A stretch of 61,997 nucleotides of DNA from Gammaproteobacteria bacterium (GCA_018812525.1 JAHJDE010000081.1:1-61997); one strand, 5' to 3'; positions 1 to 8,561 are shown, counted from the stretch's first letter. Numbers and translations: made by a program. Notes: generated by a model not told the origin, from the letters alone.

Positions 1-31
1 ATCGTGCTTGACGAATGCGATCTGCAATCAT
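1..31 (-). CDS. N-terminus of an XRE-like regulator (runs off left edge)
   Basis: An ATG at 31-29 on the minus strand is preceded by a near-perfect Shine-Dalgarno site (AAGGAGG, four bases before the ATG). The ten visible codons read MIADRIRQAR, which resembles the first helix of many XRE/Cro-type helix-turn-helix proteins. Only ten residues are visible, so the family is a guess from the strong RBS and the residue pattern. It is divergent from the rep/tra backbone genes that follow. Confidence 0.4.
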   Translation of the reverse strand, partial: MIADRIRQAR

Positions 32-396
32 GACGCCTCCTTGGGGTGGGTTTAAAACAACCGTAATCCTACCAAATTCTTAAACCAAAGAGAACCGACC
101 ACGCCATGCCCGATCCAGAGGCCAGGCGGCAGTCATGCTATACGTCAATGACGGCGAAATCATCCCCGCGTCCGATACGTACAGCATATTATTGCTAGCA
201 CAGAGAAATTTTTTTGCTGGCACCGCTGACCGAGCCACATCCAACATATTGATCTATAAGCACATTTTCCAAAATGCGCCAACAGCATCCGAATAACCAC
301 GGCAAACCGCGTTATTCGGCAGTTCCAGTCGAAAAAAACCTTTGACAATGCCCTGTCGGCCAATGTGACCGGCTACATCATCAGAGGTACTTTACA
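32..396. other. Intergenic stretch without a firm gene
   Basis: No convincing gene is seen in these 365 bases. A 53-codon frame at 135-296 (+) starts with ATG but has no clear ribosome binding site or recognisable motif. A GCTAGC palindrome lies at 192-197; the same hexamer recurs in other intergenic parts of the backbone (near 8676 and 12470-12500). The stretch probably carries divergent promoters for the left-edge regulator and the gene at 397. Confidence 0.4.
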
Positions 397-951
397 ATGA
401 ACGACGACGACGCACAGACACTGCCCCAAACCCTACCCCCTGAATCAGCCCGCCGCACGGCCCGCTCACTGAATGCCTGTGGCGCTCACTGGGTCGAGGC
501 CGAGGACCTGGCCCAGGCATACGCCCTCCACCTGCTGGAGCTGGCTGCCGGCCGGCACTCCCCTGGGCCGGTCGATCCCGACGAGTGGCTGGCATTCACG
601 TTCCGCTGCATCGCCCGCAAATCCCGCGCCGGGATCGACATCGACGATCCGGAGTGTCCCATCGAGATCCCCGACCGCACCAACGACCCCCTGCTGGTGC
701 TGATGGGCATCGAGGCACTGAGGGAGCGTGACAAAACTCTACGCGCCCGTGCCGGCACTGCCGAGGGCTACCTAGCCGAGGTCACGTCGGGATGCGGGGA
801 CGTGGCGTCTCAGGCCGGCGTGATTCTGGCCCTGACCGGCAGCCGGGCCGCCACCGGACGATCCGGGATCCGCAGGGCGCAACAGTTCGTCAGGGGTATC
901 GTCGAGCGGGCCAATGGTCCGCAACCTGACCTGTTCGACTTCGCAGCATAG
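397..951 (+). CDS. Hypothetical protein, weakly sigma-region-2-like
   Basis: A 184-residue protein of unknown function. Residues ~30-65 (WVEAEDLAQAYALHLLEL, then WLAFTFRCIARKSR) faintly resemble region 2 of sigma-70-type factors (an EDLxQ helix followed by an aromatic/basic helix), but no region 4 helix-turn-helix is evident. The C-terminus ends in PDLFDFAA. It stands first in a co-directional run with the next small gene and repA, so it is probably a plasmid-backbone accessory or regulatory protein. Codon use and frame look genuine; function is not assigned. Confidence 0.6.
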   Translation: MNDDDAQTLPQTLPPESARRTARSLNACGAHWVEAEDLAQAYALHLLELAAGRHSPGPVDPDEWLAFTFRCIARKSRAGIDIDDPECPIEIPDRTNDPLLVLMGIEALRERDKTLRARAGTAEGYLAEVTSGCGDVASQAGVILALTGSRAATGRSGIRRAQQFVRGIVERANGPQPDLFDFAA

Positions 952-963
952 AGAGACGATTCG

Positions 964-1269
964 ATGAAAATTAAAGAATTAGCAGAAGACAGCAGCAGCG
1001 ACAACTACTGCGACAACTACTGGGCACGGGAATGGCGATGCGACCCGTCACCGTCGCCATGGGACGACGTGTTTGGCCCTGTCCCCATGGCGGATGTCCC
1101 CATGGCGGAAAGCCCCTTCGACCCGATCCCGGTGATCCCGGTGGAGGGAGATCCGTGGGAGCGCTTGTTCGGCCCGTGTGAGCTCATCGTAGCGGAGGCG
1201 GAGAAGCTGCACGGCTGTCCCTTCGACCCGCTCCCTGTGGAGGGTTCGGCGGACTGGACTGATGACTGA
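964..1269 (+). CDS. Small acidic Pro-rich hypothetical protein
   Basis: A 101-residue acidic protein, 12 nt downstream of the previous gene and preceded by a short purine-rich stretch (AGAGAGACGATTCG). It is rich in Asp, Glu, Pro and Trp. A motif is repeated in it: SPFDPIPVIPVEGDPWE near the middle and CPFDPLPVEGS near the C-terminus, so it may contain two copies of a short FDPxPVxxxEG unit. No known domain is recognised. Position suggests it is transcribed with the rep genes. Confidence 0.5.
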   Translation: MKIKELAEDSSSDNYCDNYWAREWRCDPSPSPWDDVFGPVPMADVPMAESPFDPIPVIPVEGDPWERLFGPCELIVAEAEKLHGCPFDPLPVEGSADWTDD

Positions 1270-1331
1270 TTGGATTGGGGAAGGCGGCTGGCACCGCCTT
1301 CCCCCCTCACACAACACACAAGAGATAACGC

Positions 1332-2489
1332 ATGAGCACAGTAACAGAGATACAGCAAAAAACACAATCCGCGCCGGATTTTGTGGTCTGGGATTGGCAG
1401 GAGTTCAAGACCCAACCCCCGCCCCAACCCTGGCTCGTCGAGGGGCTGATTCCGGCTGAGGGCGCATGCGACGTGTACGGCCCGCCAGGCGCCGGGAAAT
1501 CAACACTTCTCTATAATCTGGGGGCGGTGGTCGCCGCAGGTGGTGGAGATTGGTTCGGGCACCGGGCCGTGGGGGGACGGGTGGTGATCCTGGGGGGCGA
1601 GTCCAGCAACAAAAGAGCCCACTGGCGCACAGCGAACCGCGCCATGCGGATGGCTGGCGTGGAGGAGAGGGACCTTGATCTCTTCACCCTGCCGCAAGGG
1701 CCGATCCTCCGCTGGAGCCGTGGGGCGTACCACGACCGTGACCACAAGCCGGAGGGGTGGTATCTAACCGAGGTCGGTGACCGGACCATGGACTGGCTGG
1801 ACGCGCTCTCCCCGAACCTCGTGCTGGTTGACACAATTCTGGGCTGTGCCGCCGGCTGCAATCTCCTCGACCAGCCGCAGCAATACGCTCTCGGCGCGAT
1901 GCTGGGGCAGATTGCCACACGGCTCGACACGACGGTCATCACGATCAGCCATACAAATCAGGCGTCGATGGGATCGCGCACACCCCTGTCCGAGCGTCTT
2001 TGTTATACCGCCCGTGCGGGTGGAAATGGCGCTCCGGCCGCCTGGCGTTGGATGGGCGGCGTTTCGGCCCTGCGTCAAGCCGACAAAAAACTCCTGGGCC
2101 GCGTCGCTGACGGCTGGCGCCTGGATGCGCCAGGATTTTTTGCCTTCGGCGCGTCTAAATATAACGAGGTCGGGCCTGGTGGATGGATCGACCTGCATCC
2201 AGCGATTTTCCAGATACAGAGAGGGGATCTCCGGCTCGTTGCGACGGGGGAGCAGGTTAGTCAATCGATGCGCGAGGCTGAGGTTTCGGCGGCTGAGAAA
2301 AGGGCTGCGGCGAAGAAGGAGCAGGGACGTGAAGGGCATACGACGATCTCTACCTCTGGCAGTCGAAGCGGCCGGCGAACCGAGGACATGGGGTTGAAGG
2401 CGAAGGAGACTAAAGCTGCGGCAGCAATGTCTTCGTCTTCGCAGGCGGCTCTGGCGGCCCAAATGGGCGTGGGGGTGATAAATGACTAG
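1332..2489 (+). CDS. repA: RepA-like hexameric replicative helicase (RecA-fold ATPase)
   Basis: A 385-residue AAA_25/RepA-type ATPase. Walker A GPPGAGKST is at residues 50-58, followed by VVILGGESS, a Walker B-like LVLVDTILG near 157, and TVITISHTNQ, matching the sensor-like strand of RSF1010 RepA-family helicases. The C-terminal ~80 residues are Ala/Lys/Ser-rich and probably disordered. In IncQ-type plasmids RepA unwinds DNA at oriV together with initiator RepC, and a repC-like gene directly overlaps its 3' end (8 nt, ATG inside the stop region), as in the IncQ repA-repC arrangement. A 21-nt stretch near its start (1358-1378) is repeated exactly at 4332-4352. Confidence 0.75.
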   Translation: MSTVTEIQQKTQSAPDFVVWDWQEFKTQPPPQPWLVEGLIPAEGACDVYGPPGAGKSTLLYNLGAVVAAGGGDWFGHRAVGGRVVILGGESSNKRAHWRTANRAMRMAGVEERDLDLFTLPQGPILRWSRGAYHDRDHKPEGWYLTEVGDRTMDWLDALSPNLVLVDTILGCAAGCNLLDQPQQYALGAMLGQIATRLDTTVITISHTNQASMGSRTPLSERLCYTARAGGNGAPAAWRWMGGVSALRQADKKLLGRVADGWRLDAPGFFAFGASKYNEVGPGGWIDLHPAIFQIQRGDLRLVATGEQVSQSMREAEVSAAEKRAAAKKEQGREGHTTISTSGSRSGRRTEDMGLKAKETKAAAAMSSSSQAALAAQMGVGVIND

Positions 2490-3453
2490 GCCTCCTCGCA
2501 CCGCCAACGTGCTGGAATATCGATTGCCCGTGTACCCCGTTTGCCGTGGTCGCGCCCCCGACTACACCCACTCCGGTCGGTACGGGGAGTGCCGGATATC
2601 GGTATCCAAAGAGGCCGACATACGAATCGGCGCAATATCGGAACGCCATCGATGTCTGCTAGACGCGGTAATGACCTACGCCACCTGGTGCGGTATCGAC
2701 CCCGTGCGGCGCCTTGTCGTATTTTTCGACATCGCTAACATCAGGCGGGCACTGGGCACCCCGTCGCTACGGTGGCGGGACGTGCGCCAGTCGCTGATCG
2801 AGTTGATCGGCGTTCACGTGCAGATCCGGCGCCCAAACGAAGAGTGGCCGGCAATCTATCCGCTAGTGGCCGGCGTGGACTACGCCGCCACCAACCACTC
2901 TGCCCCTCGAAGGGCCGGGCAATTCACCGGTCGCGGTCAGGGTGACGAGGATGACGAGTTGCGGCGTGACGGGAGCGTGCGGCTGATCAGGCTCACATTT
3001 TCTGAGGGATACACGGCAGCCCTGGCCGCCGGAGTCGGCGTGCGCCTGTCGAAGACCACGCTCACCACACTCCTGAACATGCGGCATGCCGTGTCGCGGA
3101 CAGTCGCCCGTTGGGCGCTGACGCACTCTAACGTCCAGCACCACCCCCTAGCGGACCTGCTGTCAACGCTGGATCTGGTCAAGCCCGGCGGGGATGGCGT
3201 GGTGCGAATACGGGGACGATCGGCGAGCCGCCAAGCCCGGGACTATGTCGCCCAACTCATGAGGGATAGGGTGCTCCTGGCGCATCTGGGTGTCGAGATC
3301 ACGGATGGCGCCGGCGGATACGTGCTCCATTACCGCCGCCGAGACGGGGCCGTTTTCGTGGACGCCGTGGACGCCGTGGGCACCGTGGAGGCAGAAACCA
3401 CCGGCGTTGAGGCAGAAACCACCGGCGTGGAGGCAGAAACCACCGGTCCCTAA
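2482..3453 (+). CDS. repC: RepC-like replication initiator (winged helix)
   Basis: A 323-residue protein whose start overlaps the end of repA by 8 nt, indicating translational coupling. Residues ~45-110 and ~170-230 look like two winged-helix segments (RCLLDAVMTYATWC, RWRDVRQSLIELIG; RHAVSRTVARWALTHS), the layout of plasmid Rep initiators such as IncQ RepC. The identification rests mainly on size, predicted fold and position behind repA. The C-terminus is a tandem VEAETTG tract encoded by a 21-bp repeat and is probably an unstructured, length-variable tail. An AT-rich inverted repeat sits directly after the stop. Confidence 0.6.
   Translation: MTRPPRTANVLEYRLPVYPVCRGRAPDYTHSGRYGECRISVSKEADIRIGAISERHRCLLDAVMTYATWCGIDPVRRLVVFFDIANIRRALGTPSLRWRDVRQSLIELIGVHVQIRRPNEEWPAIYPLVAGVDYAATNHSAPRRAGQFTGRGQGDEDDELRRDGSVRLIRLTFSEGYTAALAAGVGVRLSKTTLTTLLNMRHAVSRTVARWALTHSNVQHHPLADLLSTLDLVKPGGDGVVRIRGRSASRQARDYVAQLMRDRVLLAHLGVEITDGAGGYVLHYRRRDGAVFVDAVDAVGTVEAETTGVEAETTGVEAETTGP
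3385..3447 (+). repeat. Three 21-bp tandem repeats in the repC 3' end
   Basis: Three consecutive 21-bp units (3385-3405, 3406-3426, 3427-3447) differ at one or two third-codon positions and encode VEAETTG three times. Just upstream a 9-bp unit encoding VDA is also duplicated. In-frame units of this kind can expand or contract without breaking the gene. They may alternatively act as DNA-level iterons, but 21-bp iterons usually lie outside the coding region. Confidence 0.9.
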
Positions 3454-3454
3454 A

Positions 3455-3478
3455 GATATTTACATAAAGGTAAATATC
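3455..3478. promoter_or_regulatory. AT-rich perfect inverted repeat after repC
   Basis: Perfect 9-bp arms GATATTTAC and GTAAATATC flank a 6-nt loop, two bases after the repC stop. The dyad is AT-rich in a GC-rich setting. It could be an operator, part of an origin (AT-rich unwinding element) or a transcript 3'-end hairpin. No U-tract follows, so it is not a canonical intrinsic terminator. Confidence 0.5.
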
Positions 3479-3495
3479 CCAAAGGGGCTAGGTCG

Positions 3496-3549
3496 CCCCC
3501 TTTGGGGGTGCGCCCTGCCTGAAGAAAGAGCCCGGCTCCCTGCCGGGCT
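3496..3549. terminator. Two GC-rich hairpins downstream of repC
   Basis: A CCCCC-TTT-GGGGG hairpin (3496-3508) is followed by a second one with 8-bp arms AGCCCGGC and GCCGGGCT around TCCCT (3529-3549). Neither is followed by a long T-run. Together they may attenuate or terminate rep transcription before the downstream membrane-protein/trb genes. A further GGGGGT/ACCCCCC dyad lies near 3615-3630. Confidence 0.45.
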
Positions 3550-3643
3550 GCGTCTGCCAGGAGGATGATTACCTGCCCGCTCTCCGAGGAGGTCCGTTTC
3601 GCCGTCGCCCTTGTGGGGGTACACCCCCCACCAGGAGCCCGCC

Positions 3644-4285
3644 ATGAAGATCGTCCCCATTCCCCCCCGCGCCGCTACCCCGACGCCAACGAACACGCTG
3701 CCCGCCGTGCTGTCGCCGGAGCCTGCTACCCAGGCCCAGCCTCAGCCGGATCCGGCCCAACACCGCCGCGACCCCTGGGATGACCGTGGCCTATCGCCGT
3801 GGTCCCGCTGGATGCGCCGCAGAATCTGCCTCCGTCCTGAGCTATTCCCCACGCCCGCCAAAATCGCCGAGGCGACTCGAATACTGACAGCCCAATGGCG
3901 TACCGGCGACCCCTGGCGTCGGATGTGCCTGGCGGCTCTGGCGGCCTCTACGGCCGTCGCTGGGCTCGAAGTCGCCCTCCTGCTGCGTGATGTGATCACC
4001 CTGGCCCCCGCCCGTGAAGGACAGGCTTGGTGGGGAGTGCTGATCGTGGCCGCCGGGCCGATGCTGGCCGCCCTGATGGCCCGCCGTGGCGCATGGTCCT
4101 ACGCCTGGCTGATAGCGTGGTTTTGGTCCCTGATGGCCACCCCGTCGTTCCCCGTTCTGGCCGCAGTGGCAGGGGTGGGTGTCCTGGTCTTCGGCGGGGC
4201 AATCGGGGCATTCGCCCCAGATAAAGACGGCAATCAAGATGCAGATCAAGACCAGGAAAAGGCAAAAGACCATGAGCAGGCTTGA
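3644..4285 (+). CDS. Hypothetical membrane protein of the conjugation region
   Basis: A 213-residue protein. The start at 3644 is preferred over an upstream in-frame ATG (3611) because AGGAG sits 7-8 nt before it. The N-terminal ~45 residues are Pro/Ala/Gln-rich, then follow about four hydrophobic segments between residues ~90 and 195 (for example a segment around LAALAASTAVAGLEVALLL and another ending VGVLVFGGAIGAF). The tail is highly charged (KDGNQDADQDQEKAKD). It lies directly upstream of trbJ/trbL-like genes and may be a small inner-membrane component of the transfer apparatus. No family recognised. Confidence 0.55.
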   Translation: MKIVPIPPRAATPTPTNTLPAVLSPEPATQAQPQPDPAQHRRDPWDDRGLSPWSRWMRRRICLRPELFPTPAKIAEATRILTAQWRTGDPWRRMCLAALAASTAVAGLEVALLLRDVITLAPAREGQAWWGVLIVAAGPMLAALMARRGAWSYAWLIAWFWSLMATPSFPVLAAVAGVGVLVFGGAIGAFAPDKDGNQDADQDQEKAKDHEQA

Positions 4286-4328
4286 TGCCGATAAAGACGA
4301 CAGTCGAGACACAGATAGGAGAATGAAG

Positions 4329-5075
4329 ATGAAAAACACAATCCGCGCCGGAATCCGTGCCGCCCTGCTGGCCGGGATGCTGGCTGCCACCGAGGTCGCG
4401 GCCTGGGGGGGAACGGTTTATGACCCCTGGAATCACGCCGAGAACATCTCTCAGCTCGCTAAGCAAGTCGAACAGGTTCAGCAAACAATCCAATTGGTTA
4501 GCCAGGGCGGCCAGATGCTCGACTTGGCCAATTTGAACCAAATGAGCTGGGTTATCGATTTGGTTAAGGTCCACCAGCAGATGGGAACGCTGGGGGCGCT
4601 GCAATCGGCGCTGGGTCAATTCTACCAATCCGCCAGCGGCGCCAGCGGGGCGGTGGAGGGGATCTGGAAACAGTACCAGAATTCCGACGTGCGCACCTGG
4701 GAGGACTACGCCGCCCGCGAGCAGCGTATCGCCGACGCCAGTCACGGCCAGCACACGGCCGCGTTCCAGCACGCCTCTGCGACCCTGGCCGGCCTCGACC
4801 AGCAACATCAGACGATCAGGGATTTGTCGGCCAAAACGGATACTTCTGTCGGGTCGATGCAGTTGTTGCAGGTTTTGAATAAACACATGGGAATGATAGC
4901 TCAGCAAAACACTCAGCTATTGGCGGTGAGTGCCCAGGGGCGCCAGGAGGAGTCGGACGAAAAGGCCCAGGAGGACCTACGGACAAAAGAGGCTGTGCGC
5001 CTTCAGGGCCAGTGGAGAAAATCTAACCAGCGGTCGGTGGACTCGTTGCGGAGCTGGTTAGGAGGTGGCAAATGA
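4329..5075 (+). CDS. trbJ: TrbJ/VirB5-like conjugal transfer protein
   Basis: A 248-residue exported protein. The start at 4329 is chosen because AGGAG (4317-4321) is 7 nt upstream; an ATG 6 nt earlier is too close to it. Residues 1-24 form a signal peptide (basic start, hydrophobic core, cleavage near VAA-WGG). The mature N-terminus GTVYDPWNHAENISQLAKQV matches the TrbJ pattern (a V(Y/F)DPxN motif followed by a long helical/coiled region rich in Gln). TrbJ/VirB5 proteins are minor pilus-tip subunits of P-type type IV secretion systems. The stop overlaps the next gene (ATGA), indicating a coupled pair. Confidence 0.7.
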   Translation: MKNTIRAGIRAALLAGMLAATEVAAWGGTVYDPWNHAENISQLAKQVEQVQQTIQLVSQGGQMLDLANLNQMSWVIDLVKVHQQMGTLGALQSALGQFYQSASGASGAVEGIWKQYQNSDVRTWEDYAAREQRIADASHGQHTAAFQHASATLAGLDQQHQTIRDLSAKTDTSVGSMQLLQVLNKHMGMIAQQNTQLLAVSAQGRQEESDEKAQEDLRTKEAVRLQGQWRKSNQRSVDSLRSWLGGGK

Positions 5076-6001
5076 GCAGCAGCATCCCAATGTCTACGGA
5101 GTGGGGCGCACAGACCACACAGATCCAGCAGGCGATTGCCACGGGCGCGGAGGGCCTGGCCGCAAGTCTGTCCCCCATCGGCGACAGCCTCCTCGAATGG
5201 GGGCTTGCATTCGCGATTGTCTGGATGGGTATCAAGATAGCTCTTGACCGATCCCCAGAGGGGATGGAGGGGATTATTGCCGACTTGCTCAAACTCATCC
5301 TGGCCTGGGGTTTTGGCAAGGCAATAATTTCAGAGTACAGCACTTGGTCTTCTGCTCTGCTGGAGTCCGTGGCGGCCATCCTCAAGGCCATCGGCATCGA
5401 CGAAACCAATATTATCGGCGTGATTAGCTATCAGTATTTGGGTCCAGCCGGGGATATCTGGCAAGCGGCGCTACAGGCCGACTTCTCCATCTCAGCTATC
5501 CACCATTGGATTGCGATGTTTTTCGCCTCAGCCGTTTTTGCCATAATCGGGTTCTTTTCGGGGATTATGGCCGCGATTTTGCTAATTGTTGGCATGGGCC
5601 TAATGGGCGTGGTTTTGGCGATGGCGCCGCTGGCAGCGCCCTTCGTTCTAATCCCTCACCTTCGCAAGGTCTTCTGGCATTGGCTTGACAGCATCGTGTA
5701 TGTGTCAATATTGAAAATAGTGATTGGCATATCGGCCATGTTGATCACTAAAGCCGTGTCAATGATGGCCTCGGAGGTGGTGGTGACAACGACCGAGACG
5801 GACTTTTGGGGATCGCCCACGGTGAGTCTCTCCCTCGATTATCCCGCAATGATAGGGCTTTTGTTGGCCATGGCGGCCAGCCTGACCCTATTGAGGCAGT
5901 CGTTCCCGATTGCGGCGATGATTTCCGGGGCTGGTGGCGGAATCGGCCCTGGGACCGGCGTCGGTGGGACGATTCGGACCGTCAAGCAGTTGGCTAAGTG
6001 A
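5072..6001 (+). CDS. trbL: TrbL/VirB6-family inner-membrane T4SS protein
   Basis: A 309-residue polytopic membrane protein with at least six hydrophobic segments, a Gly-rich C-terminus (GAGGGIGPGTGVGG), and central loop motifs LPHLRKVFWHWLDSIVY-like, as in TrbL/VirB6 channel components. The start overlaps the trbJ stop by 4 nt. TrbL/VirB6 forms part of the inner-membrane transport channel for substrate DNA. Only these two Mpf genes are present here; VirB4, VirB8-11 equivalents are absent from the window, so the secretion machine is either incomplete or encoded elsewhere. Confidence 0.7.
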   Translation: MSSSIPMSTEWGAQTTQIQQAIATGAEGLAASLSPIGDSLLEWGLAFAIVWMGIKIALDRSPEGMEGIIADLLKLILAWGFGKAIISEYSTWSSALLESVAAILKAIGIDETNIIGVISYQYLGPAGDIWQAALQADFSISAIHHWIAMFFASAVFAIIGFFSGIMAAILLIVGMGLMGVVLAMAPLAAPFVLIPHLRKVFWHWLDSIVYVSILKIVIGISAMLITKAVSMMASEVVVTTTETDFWGSPTVSLSLDYPAMIGLLLAMAASLTLLRQSFPIAAMISGAGGGIGPGTGVGGTIRTVKQLAK

Positions 6002-6011
6002 GTCACGGGGG

Positions 6012-6031
6012 ATGATCCCAATTGGGATCAT
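6012..6031. promoter_or_regulatory. Perfect 20-bp palindrome after trbL
   Basis: A perfect 20-bp palindrome with half-site ATGATCCCAA, 10 bp beyond the trbL stop. It has no loop and no T-run. It is more like a binding site for a dimeric DNA-binding protein or a recombination site than a terminator. Confidence 0.5.
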
Positions 6032-6073
6032 GATGAAAATCTAGCCATGGGTTGGGGGGGGGAAAGGAAAGGG

Positions 6074-6109
6074 AAAGGGGGTGCGCTCAAGAATGAGCGC
6101 ACCCCCTTT
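6074..6109. terminator. Strong 16-bp-stem hairpin downstream of trbL
   Basis: A perfect 16-bp stem (6074-6089 with 6094-6109) encloses the loop AGAA. The arms begin AAAGGGGG and end CCCCCTTT. It lies about 70 bp after trbL and upstream of the next gene, so it plausibly ends the rep/trb transcript or serves as bidirectional terminator. A G9 run (6054-6062) lies just upstream. Confidence 0.65.
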
Positions 6110-6293
6110 GAAACACCCACAACTGACGAAGTAAGGTAGGGGCCAGGTTCAAGCTGCGTGCCGACCTCATACCACAGACTCTCAAAGATTGCCTGCGAGA
6201 ACTGGCATTCTGTACCGGCTACGCAGCGCCGTCCACCCCAGATGGGACTCCTCCCCTCATGCACAGGCCCGCGAGTCCTGGACATTCCAGCAG

Positions 6294-6413
6294 ATGGCCT
6301 ACATCCGCCCACGCAGCACCGAGGAGGCCGTCGCCGTGCTGCGATATCTGGCCGACAGCGACGCGATGGAACGTGCCGATGCCATCCTGATGAATCTGAT
6401 AGGCAACCGGTGA
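6294..6413 (+). CDS. Possible 39-residue hypothetical protein
   Basis: The frame starting MAYIRPRSTEEAVAVLRYLA and ending LIGNR reads like a short helical protein. An upstream in-frame ATG at 6189 would give 74 residues, but that N-terminal part is unconvincing. No good ribosome binding site is seen. It could be a remnant or a small transfer-region protein. No family recognised. Confidence 0.25.
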   Translation: MAYIRPRSTEEAVAVLRYLADSDAMERADAILMNLIGNR

Positions 6414-6614
6414 ATTGAGGGGTGTGGTTTTACCTCACTCCCTTCCTCGTTCATTCAATGAAACACCCTGTTTCGATGATGGCCATCTGCTGATAGCCCG
6501 AGGGGTTCTGCATTGAACACAGCCCCCTTTCGTCCTCCAAGCAGCCCGCGTGATTGCACGGTTTCGCTGCCCGCCTTGTGGATTAATCGGAACAAGATCA
6601 ACCGGGAGAAAACT

Positions 6615-8468
6615 ATGGGTTGGCAGGGTGTTTGGAGTGCGGAGAGGAGCGTCGGGGTTGTCGCCAAATGGAGCGTCAGGCTCGGGATCATCGGCTTCGT
6701 TGGGGCGCTGTCGGCCCAGATCACCATGGGCACTCCTCTCGACGCCACGGCCGTTTTGGCGACTGGATTCGAGGCGGTCAATATGGCCGAAAGGACATCG
6801 ATTCCCTGGCCAAATTCGCTGGCATGGGACGGCGGATGGATGGGTGTTGTCCGCTCGGATCGGGCACTTTCCTTGTTGCCTTCCGGCGTGATTTCGGCCG
6901 CTAAACAGACCTGGATGATAGCGTTTGCCAGCGGGATATTGGCCTTGATTCTTACGGCCTGGTGGCTGGTCAGATCCCCCGCAATGGCAGAGGAAGATCC
7001 CGATCATCGGCGTGGATCGGTAGCGTCTGAGCAAGCGGAATTGGTGAAAAGACTACTCCAGGAGCAAGGGAGCAAGACTGAAATGTTCTCATTCTTCTCA
7101 AGATCCGGCACGGAGACGAAGCGGAAAACCCGACTGGATTTTTGCGGTCTACCGCTCCCGACAAAGATTGAAACCAGACACTTTTTGATCGCCGGGACCA
7201 CCGGATCTGGCAAAACACTGGCCCTCAGATCCCTGCTTGATGCGCTCCGGAATCGAGGCGATAGAGCGCTAATCGTAGACGCTGGCGGGGACCTGATGAG
7301 GATGTATTACCAGGATAAGGACATGTGTCAAGACCGCATCTTATCCCCTGGTGATTCTCGCTCCTTGAGCTGGTCTCCATGGGCCGAGATTCGCCAGGAA
7401 CGGGAGGCCAGTGACCTGGCCAAAAGCATCATCCCCGATGGCCGGGGAGAGGGAAAAGAATGGGCGAATTATGCCCAAACCCTACTGGCCGCCATCCTTC
7501 GGAGGCTGATGGAATCAGGCCGGGGTGTCGATAATGCAGGGCTCCTTTACTGGGCCACCACAGCCCCAGTTCGCGCCCCCGCCGATTCTGTTGCAGCCGT
7601 CACCGGAGACCTGGCTGGACTGATCGCCGGCACCCCGGCGGCTAGGCTCCTGGACAAAGGCTCAGAGAAGATGGCCGCATCCGTTTTGAGCATAATAGGC
7701 CTTGCGCTAGAATCCTATGCAATGCTCGATCCTAATGCTAACTCCGCCAGTTTTTCCATTCGCCAATGGATCGAGGATGAAGATAACAATGGCTGGCTAT
7801 GGATTCCCTATAGAGACAGTTCCGCAACGGCAACAATGCCACTCCGTCGGGCTTGGGTAGATGTCGCCGTGCGTGCAGCCCTGGACCTGGAGCCAGACGA
7901 TAATAGGCGGGTATGGCTGATCCTCGATGAGTTGCCCGCTTCGGGCCATTTGCCCCGACTGATAGATGCCCTTGCCCGTGGGCGAAAATATGGTCTTACC
8001 GTTGTGGCTGGGATTCAGTCTATCGCCCAACTCCGAGACATATACGGCCAGGATCAGGCCCAGAGTATATTATCCAATTTCGGCACATGGTTGATCCTTC
8101 GCCAGGGTGACAATGAGACCGCTGATTATTTATCGCGGCATGTCGGGGAACGGGAGGCTATACGGGCGGACAGAAGCGAAGGCGACGATGGGAAACAATC
8201 ACAGAACTTCCGGTCCCATATTGACCGATTGCTGCTCCCATCGGAGTTGCAACGTCTCCCGGATAGGCAGGGCTATATTAGCTTGCCTGGTGACTATCCT
8301 ATTACACGCATCGAAATACCGATTCCGCCGCGTCGTGATGCCGTGACTCCATCCTATATTCCGGCTCAGAGTTCAATTCATAGACCTGTCGTTATGAATG
8401 ATAACAAGGCCACTGAATCGGATGCGAAATCGGATGCGACTGATGAAGGGATTGAGCTGGATTTCTAA
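6615..8468 (+). CDS. traD: Type IV coupling protein (TraD/TraG-type ATPase)
   Basis: A 617-residue VirD4/TraD-type coupling protein. Start 6615 is chosen because GGGAGAA lies 4-5 nt upstream; a longer frame begins at 6513. Two N-terminal membrane segments (~20-40 and ~98-118) precede the cytoplasmic ATPase. Walker A GTTGSGKT is at 194-201, Walker B VWLILDELPASG near 432-443, and the AGIQSIAQLRDIYG motif typical of TraD follows. The C-terminal ~50 residues are hydrophilic and probably contact the relaxosome. T4CPs deliver relaxase-bound DNA to the secretion channel. It sits 5' of the relaxase gene with an accessory DNA-binding gene between, as in F/R388-type mobilisation regions. Confidence 0.85.
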   Translation: MGWQGVWSAERSVGVVAKWSVRLGIIGFVGALSAQITMGTPLDATAVLATGFEAVNMAERTSIPWPNSLAWDGGWMGVVRSDRALSLLPSGVISAAKQTWMIAFASGILALILTAWWLVRSPAMAEEDPDHRRGSVASEQAELVKRLLQEQGSKTEMFSFFSRSGTETKRKTRLDFCGLPLPTKIETRHFLIAGTTGSGKTLALRSLLDALRNRGDRALIVDAGGDLMRMYYQDKDMCQDRILSPGDSRSLSWSPWAEIRQEREASDLAKSIIPDGRGEGKEWANYAQTLLAAILRRLMESGRGVDNAGLLYWATTAPVRAPADSVAAVTGDLAGLIAGTPAARLLDKGSEKMAASVLSIIGLALESYAMLDPNANSASFSIRQWIEDEDNNGWLWIPYRDSSATATMPLRRAWVDVAVRAALDLEPDDNRRVWLILDELPASGHLPRLIDALARGRKYGLTVVAGIQSIAQLRDIYGQDQAQSILSNFGTWLILRQGDNETADYLSRHVGEREAIRADRSEGDDGKQSQNFRSHIDRLLLPSELQRLPDRQGYISLPGDYPITRIEIPIPPRRDAVTPSYIPAQSSIHRPVVMNDNKATESDAKSDATDEGIELDF

Positions 8469-8561
8469 TTCCATGAATTCTGGGAATTGGTTTTCGCCGT
8501 TTCTGGCGGAAACAGTAATAGCCCATTCTGGCTAAAATAGAAACCTCCCTCGTACTGGGTC

